Part shown: positions 24,583-33,537 of the stretch, one piece after another
Layout: every line of letters begins with the position of its first letter
How positions within the stretch are numbered: position 1 is the stretch's first letter
Made by a program: the position numbers and the translations under genes
Notes under the pieces: model-generated
Told to the model about the DNA's origin: nothing
Database searches by the model: none
The model's input: the letters and a program-made list of their open reading frames with translations, nothing else
Assembly: GCF_042427745.1 (NCBI RefSeq)
Contig: NZ_JBHMFA010000009.1
DNA length: 64,000 nt
Reading direction: 5' to 3' (one strand)
DNA from: Algibacter miyuki
GTDB taxonomy: Bacteria; Bacteroidota; Bacteroidia; Flavobacteriales; Flavobacteriaceae

Positions 24583-26391
24583 TTAAAAGCAATATTTGTT
24601 TTCTGCTTTTACTTTTTCTGCTATTTCATTACGTAAGTCAACGATGTCTGGGTAGTTTTGGTATTTGGTAAAACGCTTAAGCCCCATGAGCATCATGCGT
24701 TGTTCGTCGCCTTCAGCAAAAGATATAATACTTTCTTTTCCTTTTTCTTCAATAATATCAACGGCGTGATATAAGTATAATTTAGACATGGCTATTTGTA
24801 CCGATTGTGAATCTTCACCAAAACGTTTGGCATTTTTCTCGGTTCTTAAAATAGCCGATTCCGCCATGTAAATTTCAATTAAAATATCGGCAGCAGCTAT
24901 AAGTAATTGTTGATGCTTGTCTAGGTCTGGACCAAATTTTTGAACAGCTCCTCCGGCAACCATTAAAAAGGTCTTTTTCAACTTATTAATCATTACTTTT
25001 TCTTCAGAAAATAATTCTGAAAAGTCTGGCGTATCAAAAGAAGGAATGCCCATTAATTCTTCTTGAACTTTTTGAGCAGGGCCTAATAGGTCAACATGGC
25101 CTTTCATAGCTTTCTTTACAAGCATACCAACAGATAGCATTCTGTTAATTTCGTTAGTTCCTTCGTAAATACGTGCAATACGCGCATCTCTCCAAGCAGA
25201 TTCCATAGGGGTTTCTTCAGAGAATCCCATTCCCCCGAAAATTTGAATACCTTCATCGGCAGCGTGCTGTACATCTTCCGAGACAGCTACTTTCAGAATA
25301 GAACATTCAATAGCATATTCTTCAACACCTTTTAATTCAGCTTCCTGATGTGTGTTTCCAGCCGCTTCTCTTAAAGCAATTCTATCTTCAATATTTTTTG
25401 CTGCTCTATAAGTTGCCGATTCACCGGCGTAAGCATTGGTTGCCATTTCTGCCAATTTAACTTTAATAGCACCAAAATCTGAAATTGGCGTTTTAAATTG
25501 TTTACGCTCATTAGCATAATTTACTGCTGTAGATAAAATACGTCTTTGAGAATCTAAACAAGCAGCAGCTAGTTTAATACGACCAACATTAAGAGCGTTC
25601 ATGGCGATTTTGAAACCTTCACCACGACCAGCTAGCATACTGTCTACCGGAACAATGGTATCATTAAAAAAGACTTGGCGCGTTGATGATGCACGAATAC
25701 CTAATTTATGTTCTTCTTCACCTAGAGTAATTCCATTTGGATTTTCTTTATCGAATTCAACAATAAAACCTGTGATATTTTTATCATTTTCTATACGAGC
25801 AAAAACAATCATCAACTTACAGAACCCGGCATTTGAAATCCACATTTTCTGTCCGTTAATTTTGTATGTTTTTCCATCTTCGGATAGGGTAGCGGTGGTT
25901 TTTCCAGAATTGGCATCACTACCAGCACCGGGCTCTGTTAAGCAATAAGCTCCAAACCATTCGCCAGAGGCTAATTTAGGTACGTATTTTTGCTTTTGTT
26001 CTTCTGTGCCATATAATGTAATTGGCATAGTACCAATTCCTGTATGCGCTCCAAAAGCAGTACTAAAAGAACCGGTTCCAGAAGAAATATAATCGCATGT
26101 TAATACCGTAGAAACAAAGCCCATTCCCATACCACCATAAGCTTCGGGAACAGCAACACTTAAAAAGCCCATATCTCCAGCTTTACGCATAACGTCTTCA
26201 GTTAATGCATAATCTTTAGCTTCAAAACGCGCTTTATGAGGAATGATTTCACGATCGTTAAATTCCATTACGGATTCTTTCATCATGGTTTGTTCTTCTG
26301 AAAAATCTTCAGGGGTAAACACATCTTCACAATTTGTTTCTTTTACAAGGAATTGACCTCCTCTTAGTATGTCTTTTTCTTCTGTTGCCAT
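24583..26391 (-). CDS. acyl-CoA dehydrogenase
   Basis: This 602-residue flavoprotein catalyses the first step of beta-oxidation. The N-terminal half has YCLTEPGAGSDANSGKTTA and the FAD-contact region MWISNAGFCKLMIVFAR. The core ends with IQIFGGMGFSEETPMESAWR and IARIYEGTNEINRML. A C-terminal extension of about 180 residues is typical of the larger bacterial and very-long-chain type enzymes. It is the last gene of the marR-fadB-fadA operon, separated from fadA by a small four-helix-bundle gene. Confidence 0.93.
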   Translation of the reverse strand: MATEEKDILRGGQFLVKETNCEDVFTPEDFSEEQTMMKESVMEFNDREIIPHKARFEAKDYALTEDVMRKAGDMGFLSVAVPEAYGGMGMGFVSTVLTCDYISSGTGSFSTAFGAHTGIGTMPITLYGTEEQKQKYVPKLASGEWFGAYCLTEPGAGSDANSGKTTATLSEDGKTYKINGQKMWISNAGFCKLMIVFARIENDKNITGFIVEFDKENPNGITLGEEEHKLGIRASSTRQVFFNDTIVPVDSMLAGRGEGFKIAMNALNVGRIKLAAACLDSQRRILSTAVNYANERKQFKTPISDFGAIKVKLAEMATNAYAGESATYRAAKNIEDRIALREAAGNTHQEAELKGVEEYAIECSILKVAVSEDVQHAADEGIQIFGGMGFSEETPMESAWRDARIARIYEGTNEINRMLSVGMLVKKAMKGHVDLLGPAQKVQEELMGIPSFDTPDFSELFSEEKVMINKLKKTFLMVAGGAVQKFGPDLDKHQQLLIAAADILIEIYMAESAILRTEKNAKRFGEDSQSVQIAMSKLYLYHAVDIIEEKGKESIISFAEGDEQRMMLMGLKRFTKYQNYPDIVDLRNEIAEKVKAENKYCF

Positions 26392-26421
26392 GTCTTTTTT
26401 AGATTATTAGATTTAAGAACC

Positions 26422-26433
26422 AAGAATCAAGAC
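26422..26433. repeat. terminal repeat of four-helix-bundle cassette 1 (downstream end)
   Basis: AAGAATCAAGAC. The minus-strand stop codon of the gene lies inside it (26427-26429). An inverted copy is at 26822-26833. Confidence 0.6.
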
Positions 26434-26783
26434 TGTTGAAGTCCGGATTTGAAACTTGAAATCATTTTTTGTATTTGTTTAATTTTTTGTTCTAGGTGTT
26501 TAAATTTTTCTTCAGAAATATAGCTTTGGTTAAAAGCCACATTCAGTTGTGTTTCCCATTCAAAAGCAGACCCTAAACTGTGTTCTAAATAATTAGCAAA
26601 ATGTTTATCTGAACTTTTACTAGTGCCTTCTGATATGTTTGAAGGAATAGAAACAGCACATCGATTCATCTGACTCATTAATCCATAAGTTTCAAACTTT
26701 GGAAAACTTCTAGTGATTTTATAAGATTCTGAAACTAATACCATGCTTTCACTCCAAATTTTTAATTTCTTGAAATTATGCAT
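26427..26783 (-). CDS. four-helix-bundle protein (23S rRNA IVP / S23 family), copy 1
   Basis: The 118-residue protein has LKIWSESMVLV, FPKFETYGLMSQMNRCAVSI and PSNISEGTSKSSDKHF, the hallmark of the family first met as proteins encoded in 23S rRNA intervening sequences. It is predicted to be all helical and to form oligomers. Function is unknown. Here it lies between the thiolase and acyl-CoA dehydrogenase genes and is bounded by an inverted 12-mer. Its paralog sits one gene away. It may be a small mobile or passenger cassette rather than part of fatty-acid metabolism. Confidence 0.88.
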   Translation of the reverse strand: MHNFKKLKIWSESMVLVSESYKITRSFPKFETYGLMSQMNRCAVSIPSNISEGTSKSSDKHFANYLEHSLGSAFEWETQLNVAFNQSYISEEKFKHLEQKIKQIQKMISSFKSGLQQS

Positions 26784-26821
26784 GGTTTTTGTTTTTTTAA
26801 TCTTGTCTCTTGGTTCTAATT

Positions 26822-26833
26822 GTCTTGATTCTT
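26822..26833. repeat. terminal repeat of four-helix-bundle cassette 1 (upstream end)
   Basis: GTCTTGATTCTT, the exact inverse of the 12-mer at 26422-26433. It overlaps the stop codon of the thiolase gene (26832-26834). A related AGAACCAAGA string is present near each end. Confidence 0.6.
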
Positions 26834-28028
26834 AATTAAGAAACTCGAATATGCCGCAAGCACCTTGACCAGTACCAACACACATGGTAACGGCACCATA
26901 TTTGCCTTTCATGTCTTGCTTACGCATTTCGTCAAATAGTTGTACGGATAGTTTTGCTCCAGTACATCCTAATGGATGACCTAATGCAATGGCTCCACCA
27001 TTTACGTTAATAATATCGGGGTTAAGATTTAGTTCTCTAATTACTGCTAAGGATTGAGAAGCAAAGGCTTCATTTAACTCAATTAAAGATAAATCATCTT
27101 GTTTTAGTCCTGCTTGTTTTAATGCTTTCGGAATTGCTTTTACGGGGCCGATACCCATAATGCGAGGTTCCACACCTGCAGCAGCATAGTTTACCATTCT
27201 TGCAATTGGCTCTAAACCTAGTTCTTTAACCATGTCTTCACTCATTACCATAACAAAAGCAGCACCATCACTCATTTGTGACGAGTTACCCGCTGTAACG
27301 CTTCCGCCAGCAGCAAATACAGCTCTAAGTTTGGCTAAAGCTTCTTTACTGGTCCCTGCACGAGGTCCTTCATCTTTAGTAACTGTGTAAGATTTTGTCG
27401 CTTTCTTTCCGTTAGCATCAATATAAGTTTGTTCCACTTCAATAGGTACTATTTGATCTTGAAAACGATTTTCGGCCTGTGCTCTTAATGCTTTCATGTG
27501 CGAATTAAATGCAAATTCATCTTGGTCTTCACGAGATACTTTAAACTGTTTTGCAACAGCTTCTGCAGTATTTCCCATGCCCCAATAATAATCTTCGTGA
27601 CCCATTTTTACAATAGCATCATAATTTAGTTCCGGCTTAAAACCTGTCATTGGAACGCTACTCATGCTTTCTGCACCACCAGCTATAATACAATCTGCCA
27701 TTCCGGCTTGTATTTTCGCTGTAGCCATACCAATAGTTTCAACTCCCGAAGAGCAAAAACGGTTTACGGTGACACCGGGAACATCAACAACTTCTAATCC
27801 CATTAGCGAGATTAAACGCGCCATATTTAATCCTTGTGCACCTTCTGGCATGGCATTACCAACAATAACATCATCGATACGCTTTGGGTCTAAATTTGGC
27901 AATTCTTTCATCATATATTTGATGGTTTCAGCTGCTAATTCATCTGTTCTTTTAAAACGGAACACGCCTTTTGGTGCTTTACCAACTGCGGTTCTATATG
28001 CTTTTACGATGTAAGCTTGTTTGCTCAT
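26832..28028 (-). CDS. fadA: acetyl-CoA acyltransferase (thiolase)
   Basis: The 398-residue enzyme cleaves 3-ketoacyl-CoA to acetyl-CoA. Visible are the nucleophile motif VNRFCSSGVETIGMA (C near residue 92), NEAFASQSLAV, the GGAIALGHPLGCTGA histidine motif and the C-terminal CVGTGQGACGIFEF with the second catalytic cysteine. It matches the FadA/FadI type rather than biosynthetic thiolase, in keeping with the fadB-like gene upstream. It is flanked by two four-helix-bundle genes. Confidence 0.93.
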   Translation of the reverse strand: MSKQAYIVKAYRTAVGKAPKGVFRFKRTDELAAETIKYMMKELPNLDPKRIDDVIVGNAMPEGAQGLNMARLISLMGLEVVDVPGVTVNRFCSSGVETIGMATAKIQAGMADCIIAGGAESMSSVPMTGFKPELNYDAIVKMGHEDYYWGMGNTAEAVAKQFKVSREDQDEFAFNSHMKALRAQAENRFQDQIVPIEVEQTYIDANGKKATKSYTVTKDEGPRAGTSKEALAKLRAVFAAGGSVTAGNSSQMSDGAAFVMVMSEDMVKELGLEPIARMVNYAAAGVEPRIMGIGPVKAIPKALKQAGLKQDDLSLIELNEAFASQSLAVIRELNLNPDIINVNGGAIALGHPLGCTGAKLSVQLFDEMRKQDMKGKYGAVTMCVGTGQGACGIFEFLN

Positions 28029-28052
28029 AGTAGTATTAAGATTTTTAGAATT

Positions 28053-28064
28053 AAGTATTAAGAC
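28053..28064. repeat. terminal repeat of four-helix-bundle cassette 2 (downstream end)
   Basis: AAGTATTAAGAC, with the stop codon at 28058-28060 at the same offset as in cassette 1. The two share the consensus AAGWATYAAGAC. A 10-base inverted copy, CTTAATACTT, is at 28479-28488. Confidence 0.55.
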
Positions 28065-28414
28065 TTGCTAAGCGTTCTTTGAAGTGAATAATTCATTTTT
28101 GTTACTTCTAAAACTTCATTTATTATAGGTCTTACTTTTTCTTCTGTTATTAAATTTAATCTTTTAGATAAATATAATTGTGTTAATAATTCGAATGAAG
28201 AACCATTTGCAATTCCTAGAAATTGTCTAAACTCTCCATTAGTATTTCTTCCAGCTCCTTCTGAAATATTTGAAGGAATAGAAACTGCACTTCGTCTTAA
28301 TTGAGATGTTAAACCGTATTTTTCCTCTTTAGGAAAATTATCGGTAGCTCTATAGCAATGCTCGGTTATATCCATTGCTTTTTGCCATATTTTTAACTCT
28401 TCAAATCTGTGCAT
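28058..28414 (-). CDS. four-helix-bundle protein (23S rRNA IVP / S23 family), copy 2
   Basis: Also 118 residues, with LKIWQKAMDITEHCY, FPKEEKYGLTSQLRRSAVSI and PSNISEGAGRNTNGEF. It shares the core YGL-SQ--R-AVSIPSNISEG with copy 1 but differs widely elsewhere, so the two are paralogs that have diverged rather than a recent duplication. It lies between the fadB-like gene and fadA. The final codons (TCT then stop, within GTCTTAATACTT) repeat the arrangement of copy 1. The role is unknown. Confidence 0.88.
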   Translation of the reverse strand: MHRFEELKIWQKAMDITEHCYRATDNFPKEEKYGLTSQLRRSAVSIPSNISEGAGRNTNGEFRQFLGIANGSSFELLTQLYLSKRLNLITEEKVRPIINEVLEVTKMNYSLQRTLSKS

Positions 28415-28478
28415 CTTTACTTAAGTATTAAATTTTTAGTATAAAGTACGAAGAATTAACGGTGAACTTGTCTTTGTA

Positions 28479-28488
28479 CTTAATACTT
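28479..28488. repeat. terminal repeat of four-helix-bundle cassette 2 (upstream end)
   Basis: CTTAATACTT, inverse of AAGTATTAAG at 28053-28062. More degenerate pieces of the same token occur between here and the gene start (for example AAGTATTA at 28423-28430). Confidence 0.5.
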
Positions 28489-28504
28489 TATACCAAGTGA
28501 TTTT

Positions 28505-30913
28505 TTAATTTCTAAGTGGTTTACCTTTGGTTAACATGTGCTGAATACGCTCTAAAGTTTTACGTTCTGTACATAAACTTAAGAAAGCTTCACGCTCTAA
28601 ATCCAATAAATATTGCTCGCTAACTAAAGTTGGTTCAGATAAATCTCCACCAGCCATAACGTAAGCTAATTTATTAGCAATTTTCATGTCGTGTTCAGAA
28701 ATGTAATTGGAGTCTTTCATAGAATCTGTTCCTACTAAAAACATACCTAAAGCTTGCTTACCAAGTACTTTTACATCTGTACGTTTTACCGGTTGTGTGT
28801 AACCAGAATTAGCCATTAACATAGCATGTTGTTTAGCAACTGCAATTTGACGGTCTTTATTAACAACTACAACATCCTTTCCTTTTTGTAATACGCCCAT
28901 ATCAAAAGCTTCGTAAGCTGAGGTTGATACTTTGGCCATACCAATAGTTAAAAAGTATTCTTGAAGTGTATTTAATTGCACATCTCCTTTTCTGAAAGTA
29001 TCTGATGCTCTTAAAGCCATTTCTTTAGAACCACCACCGCCAGGGATAACACCAACACCAAACTCTACAAGTCCCATGTAAGTTTCTGCTGCTGCAACTA
29101 CTTTATCGGCGTGTAAGGATAACTCACAACCACCACCTAAAGCCATGCCGTGAGGTGCAGATATAGTTGGAATAGAAGAGTAGCGCATACGCATCATAGT
29201 ATCTTGAAAATATTTAATAGCCATGTTAAGCTCATCATATTCTTGCTCTGCAGCCATCATGAAAATCATTCCGATGTTTGCACCAACAGAGAAGTTTGCA
29301 GCTTGATTACCAACAACTAAACCATCAAAATCTTTTTCGGCTAAATCAATAGCTTTATTTAATCCAGCAAGTACATCTCCACCAATGGTGTTCATTTTAG
29401 ATTGGAATTCGCAGTTTAATATGCCATCTCCTAAATCTTCAATAACTACACCAGAATTTTTAAATACTTCGTTAGATTTTCTAATATTATCTAAAATAAT
29501 GAAACTGTCTTGTCCTGGAATTTTTTCTTGTGATTTCTTAGGAATATCATAAGCATAACTTGCGCCTTCTTTAATGGTATAAAAAGAAGAATTTCCAGAT
29601 GCTAACATCTCGTTTACCCAAGCAGCAGGCTCTAAACCTTCAGCTTTCATAATTTCAATTCCTTTTTCAACGCCAATAGCATCCCAAATTTGGAAAGGAC
29701 CATGTTCCCATCCAAACCCCGCTTTCATGGCATCATCAATTTTATATAAATCGTCTGTTATTTCAGGAATTCTATTTGAAACATAGGCAAATAAAGCAGC
29801 AAAGCTCTTTCTGTAGAATTCACCAGCTTTATCCTTTCCTTTTACTAATACTTTAAAACGGTCAACAACTTTATCAATCGTTTTCGTAAGTTCTAAAGTT
29901 GCAAATTTTGCTCGTTTAGCCGAACGATATTCTAATGTATTTAAATCTAATGATAAAATTTCTTTAGATCCATCTGCAGATACTTGTTTTTTATAAAAAC
30001 CTTGACCTGTTTTACTTCCTAGCCATTTGTTTTCCATCATGGTATTGATGAAATCTGGTAGTTTAAATAATTCTAAACTTTCGTCATTCGGACAGTTTTC
30101 TCTAATGCCGTTTGCCACATGAACTAAAGTATCTAAACCAACAACATCTACCGTACGGAAGGTCGCCGATTTTGGACGACCAATTACTGGTCCAGATAAT
30201 TTATCGACTTCCTCAATAGTTAAGTCTAAATCCTTTACCGTATGGAATAAACTTTGAATACTAAAAATTCCAATTCTGTTACCAATAAAGGCAGGCGTAT
30301 CTTTAGCAACTACCGATGTTTTTCCAAGAAATTGCTCACCGTAACCATTCAAGAATTCTAATACAGAAGCATCTGTTTTTGGTCCAGGAATAATTTCAAA
30401 TAATTTTAAGTAACGTGCTGGGTTAAAGAAGTGTGTTCCACAGAAATGCTTCTGGAAATCTTCACTTCGTCCTTCGCTCATAAATTTTATAGGAATACCA
30501 GAGGTGTTTGATGTAATTAACGTGCCTGGTTTGCGATATTTTTCTAAGTTTTCGAACACCATTTTTTTGATGTCTAGTCTTTCAACTACAACTTCCATAA
30601 TCCAATCTACATCTGCTACTTTAGCAATATCGTCTTCTAAATTACCGGTGGTAATTCTACTAGCGAAATCTTGATGATAAATTGGAGATGGTTTTGATTT
30701 TAACGAAGCCATAAGGGCATCATTAACCAATCTATTTCTAACTATTTTGTCTTCTAAAGTTAAGCCTTTAGCTTTTTCTTTGTCGTTAAGTTCTCTCGGA
30801 ACAATGTCTAATAATAGAACATCAACACCAATATTAGCAAAGTGACATGCAATGCCGCTTCCCATAATTCCGGAACCAATAATGGCGATTTTTTTTATTC
30901 TGCGCTTGCTCAT
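28505..30913 (-). CDS. fadB: 3-hydroxyacyl-CoA dehydrogenase / enoyl-CoA hydratase
   Basis: The 802-residue protein combines an N-terminal NAD-binding dehydrogenase (IAIIGSGIMGSGIACHFANI, then SNTSGIPIKFMSEG and HFFNPARYLKLFEIIPG) with a C-terminal crotonase region (about 500-720, with MALGGGCELSLHAD and VEFGVGVIPGGGG forming the oxyanion hole and active loop). The domain order is reversed relative to E. coli FadB, as in the long FadN-type proteins of Gram-positives. It carries out the two middle steps of beta-oxidation. It follows marR by 8 bp. Confidence 0.92.
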   Translation of the reverse strand: MSKRRIKKIAIIGSGIMGSGIACHFANIGVDVLLLDIVPRELNDKEKAKGLTLEDKIVRNRLVNDALMASLKSKPSPIYHQDFASRITTGNLEDDIAKVADVDWIMEVVVERLDIKKMVFENLEKYRKPGTLITSNTSGIPIKFMSEGRSEDFQKHFCGTHFFNPARYLKLFEIIPGPKTDASVLEFLNGYGEQFLGKTSVVAKDTPAFIGNRIGIFSIQSLFHTVKDLDLTIEEVDKLSGPVIGRPKSATFRTVDVVGLDTLVHVANGIRENCPNDESLELFKLPDFINTMMENKWLGSKTGQGFYKKQVSADGSKEILSLDLNTLEYRSAKRAKFATLELTKTIDKVVDRFKVLVKGKDKAGEFYRKSFAALFAYVSNRIPEITDDLYKIDDAMKAGFGWEHGPFQIWDAIGVEKGIEIMKAEGLEPAAWVNEMLASGNSSFYTIKEGASYAYDIPKKSQEKIPGQDSFIILDNIRKSNEVFKNSGVVIEDLGDGILNCEFQSKMNTIGGDVLAGLNKAIDLAEKDFDGLVVGNQAANFSVGANIGMIFMMAAEQEYDELNMAIKYFQDTMMRMRYSSIPTISAPHGMALGGGCELSLHADKVVAAAETYMGLVEFGVGVIPGGGGSKEMALRASDTFRKGDVQLNTLQEYFLTIGMAKVSTSAYEAFDMGVLQKGKDVVVVNKDRQIAVAKQHAMLMANSGYTQPVKRTDVKVLGKQALGMFLVGTDSMKDSNYISEHDMKIANKLAYVMAGGDLSEPTLVSEQYLLDLEREAFLSLCTERKTLERIQHMLTKGKPLRN

Positions 30914-30921
30914 TTTTATAA

Positions 30922-31368
30922 TTAGTTATCGTTTTGGTTGAATATTTTTTTGTTGCTTACCATTTCTGAAATGACATCTGCTACTTCGTAAAAGTGGTTC
31001 AGTTTCTCATCAGAAATATTACTTCTAATGGCTTCATTAAAGGTTAAAACGTGTGTTTTAGAATAGTTTCGTTTTTCTAATCCGCAGGGCGTTAACTTTA
31101 TGATAACACCGCGTCCGTCTTCAGGATTTGGATGCCGCTCTATCAGACCTTTTTTCTCCATATTCTTTATAATTCTAGACAAGCTGGTGGCTTCCATACC
31201 CATTTTAGGACCTAAAGCGGTTGAAGGTGTGCCTTTCTCTGGATCTATACTTAGCAGAGTAAATCCGGTTGCCATAGTACTATCATATTTTAAAGCTTCT
31301 TCATTGTACATTTTTTGAACGGTAAGCCAAGTAGTTCTTAATATATAATCTATAGTTCTATCTTTCAT
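30922..31368 (-). CDS. MarR family regulator of the beta-oxidation operon
   Basis: The 148-residue protein has a winged-helix core with MGMEATSLSRIIKNMEKKGL as the recognition helix region and HPNPEDGRGVIIKLTP as the wing, flanked by dimerisation helices. It is the first gene of the operon that continues with fadB, fadA and the acyl-CoA dehydrogenase. A 26-bp perfect palindrome overlaps its promoter upstream. The simplest reading is an autorepressor relieved by an acyl-CoA or fatty acid, by analogy with other MarR proteins. The ligand is not shown. Confidence 0.88.
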   Translation of the reverse strand: MKDRTIDYILRTTWLTVQKMYNEEALKYDSTMATGFTLLSIDPEKGTPSTALGPKMGMEATSLSRIIKNMEKKGLIERHPNPEDGRGVIIKLTPCGLEKRNYSKTHVLTFNEAIRSNISDEKLNHFYEVADVISEMVSNKKIFNQNDN

Positions 31369-31384
31369 AGGCGGATGTGTTTTC

Positions 31385-31392
31385 CAAATATA
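31385..31392 (-). promoter_or_regulatory. marR-fad operon -7 promoter box
   Basis: On the minus strand this reads TATATTTG, a full TAnnTTTG match, 16 bp before the marR start. The palindrome begins 4 bp upstream of it. Confidence 0.7.
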
Positions 31393-31396
31393 CTAA

Positions 31397-31422
31397 AATA
31401 TATTATGCATGCATAATATATT
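31397..31422. promoter_or_regulatory. 26-bp perfect palindrome, probable MarR operator
   Basis: AATATATTATGCA followed by its exact reverse complement. It covers the -33 region of the marR promoter, where bound repressor would block RNA polymerase. Confidence 0.72.
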
Positions 31423-31466
31423 AATAAAATTTTAGCTTAATTTTTGTTAATAAAGGAATTTTCACC

Positions 31467-33236
31467 TTAGTTTCTGTAAATCTTCTCGATTAAAGCCAAG
31501 TATTTTTGCTTAATTACTTTACGCTTCATTTTCATGGTCGGCGTTAAATGTCCGGCGTCAATAGTCCAAACATCAGGAGTAATTTCGAATTTTTTAATTT
31601 GTTCCCATTTACCGAAGTTGGCATTGGCAAAATTAATTTCTTCTTGAATTCTCTCTAGTAGTTGGGGGTTTAAGATTATGTCTTCATTAGTTGTAAACGG
31701 AATGTTGTGGCGCTTGGCCCATTCTTTTACGAAGTCATAATTTACTTGTATTAAAGCTGCTGGCATTTTTTCGCCTTCACCGATAACCATAATCTGTTCA
31801 ATAAATCGAGATTGTTTGAATTGATTTTCAAGTAGGGTAGGTGCAACATATTTTCCTCCCGAGGTTTTAAACATTTCTTTTTTTCTGTCGGTGATCTTTA
31901 GGAAGCCATCGGCATCTATTTCTCCAATATCTCCGGTGTGGAAATAATCATTTTTTATAACTTCGGCTGTTTTCGTTTCGTCTTTATAATAGCCCATCAT
32001 AACGTTTGGACCTTTTACGAGAATTTCGCCATCTTCAGCTATTTTAACTTCAACATCGTCAATTATTCTACCTGTTGTTCCTACCCTAAAACCTCCATTT
32101 CGCATATCGTTTACCGATACAACAGGAGAGGTTTCTGTTAAGCCATAGCCTTCCATAATAGGTAATCCTGCTGCCGCAAATACTCTGGTAAGTCTTGGTT
32201 GTAGCGCGGCACTACCTGAAACCATAAGATCTAGATTTCCGCCAAGTCCTTCTTGCCATTTGCTGAAAATAAGTTTTCTAGCTATTTTAAGTTGAAATTC
32301 ATACCACCAACCATTTTGTCCGTAAGGCTCATATCTTAGACCTAGGTTAACTGCCCAAAAGAAAAGCGATTTTTTTATTCCTGATAAATCGCTGCCTTTA
32401 GCAATGATTTTATCATATACCTTTTCATAAAGACGAGGCACAGCCGTCATAACGTTTGGTTTAATTTCTTTAAGGTTATCGCTCATTTTATCGATAGACT
32501 CTGCAAAGTAAATTTCTGCACCACAATATTGGTATAAATAAAGAATCATGCGTTCAAAAACATGACAAACAGGAAGGAAACTAAGGGTTTTAGCGACGCC
32601 TAATTCAAAAGGAACACGGTTTTGACTATTTAAAACGTTTGAAACAAGGTTGTTATGAGATAACATAACGCCTTTCGGTCTTCCGGTAGTTCCTGAAGTG
32701 TAAATTAATGTGGCTAAATCTGTGGATTTTACATTGTTTTTTCTAGCCTCAACTTCAGGTTGAATACTTGTGTCTTCACCTAACTTAAGTACTTCGTTCC
32801 AGCTAGATTCATTTTGAATATCATCAAAAGTGTACACGTGTTTTAGTTTTGTGTTTCCTTTTATTGAATTTAGTTTAGTTAGAATTTCTTCATCTGAAAC
32901 AAAACAATATGTAGATTCTGAGTGATTTAAAATATATTCATAATCTTCGGCGCAAATAGTTGGGTAAATTGGTACGTTTTGTGCGCCTATTTGTAAAACT
33001 CCAATATCTAAAATATTCCACTCTGTTCTGTTTGTGGAAGATATAACCGCAATTTTGTCGTTTGGCTGTATGCCTAATTTTAATAAACCACGACTTATGG
33101 CATTGGCTTGATCTACATATTCTTGAGAAGAAGTAGATTGCCACTTTCCATTATGTTTTGTGTTAAAAGCCTTATCTAAATTATATGTTTTTAATTGGTA
33201 ATAAGGAAAGTCAAAAAGTCTGGTGATTTCGGTCAT
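31467..33236 (-). CDS. long-chain acyl-CoA synthetase (AMP-forming)
   Basis: The 589-residue protein activates fatty acids with ATP and CoA. Motifs are the phosphate loop LIYTSGTTGRPKGVMLSH, GYGLTETSPV, and the C-terminal hinge TGDIGEIDADGFLKITDRKK with KEMFKTSGGKYVAP. It is of the eukaryote-like FAA/ACSL type common in Bacteroidota. It is upstream of marR on the same strand, but the marR promoter and palindrome lie between, so it is probably a separate unit that supplies substrate to the pathway. Confidence 0.92.
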   Translation of the reverse strand: MTEITRLFDFPYYQLKTYNLDKAFNTKHNGKWQSTSSQEYVDQANAISRGLLKLGIQPNDKIAVISSTNRTEWNILDIGVLQIGAQNVPIYPTICAEDYEYILNHSESTYCFVSDEEILTKLNSIKGNTKLKHVYTFDDIQNESSWNEVLKLGEDTSIQPEVEARKNNVKSTDLATLIYTSGTTGRPKGVMLSHNNLVSNVLNSQNRVPFELGVAKTLSFLPVCHVFERMILYLYQYCGAEIYFAESIDKMSDNLKEIKPNVMTAVPRLYEKVYDKIIAKGSDLSGIKKSLFFWAVNLGLRYEPYGQNGWWYEFQLKIARKLIFSKWQEGLGGNLDLMVSGSAALQPRLTRVFAAAGLPIMEGYGLTETSPVVSVNDMRNGGFRVGTTGRIIDDVEVKIAEDGEILVKGPNVMMGYYKDETKTAEVIKNDYFHTGDIGEIDADGFLKITDRKKEMFKTSGGKYVAPTLLENQFKQSRFIEQIMVIGEGEKMPAALIQVNYDFVKEWAKRHNIPFTTNEDIILNPQLLERIQEEINFANANFGKWEQIKKFEITPDVWTIDAGHLTPTMKMKRKVIKQKYLALIEKIYRN

Positions 33237-33537
33237 GTGCTATAAGTATTCTAGAGTGCAAAATAGGAAATAAAATAAGATTATCAAATAATGTACCAAA
33301 AAAGTATTGTATTCGTATAAAACTTTGTTGATTTCTATCAATTTTATATTCTCTCTACGTTTAGTTTTTGAAGTAATTTAATTGCTTAGCAGTTATTAAA
33401 ATACAATATTATTGTTAAATATAAGCTTGTTTTAACTTGCTTTTAAGACGTATAATTTTTTGTGTAAATACCTAGCTGTTTATTCATAATATTTCGTTGA
33501 TATTCTGTACTTTTGATGTTCTTATTAAACCATTTGT
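33237..33537. other. 301-bp divergent gap
   Basis: AT-rich region between the acyl-CoA synthetase (minus) and the membrane protein pair (plus). I see one good -7 box for the plus-strand genes (33508-33515). No inverted repeat resembling the marR palindrome is present. Confidence 0.45.
33508..33515 (+). promoter_or_regulatory. -7 promoter box of the membrane protein pair
   Basis: TACTTTTG matches TAnnTTTG, 22 bp before the start codon at 33538. No -33 TTTG at standard distance. Confidence 0.5.

Noticed and set aside
26427..28414. A split rRNA or intervening sequence because of the IVP proteins
   Set aside because: There is no rRNA sequence here. The family is also found as free-standing genes.
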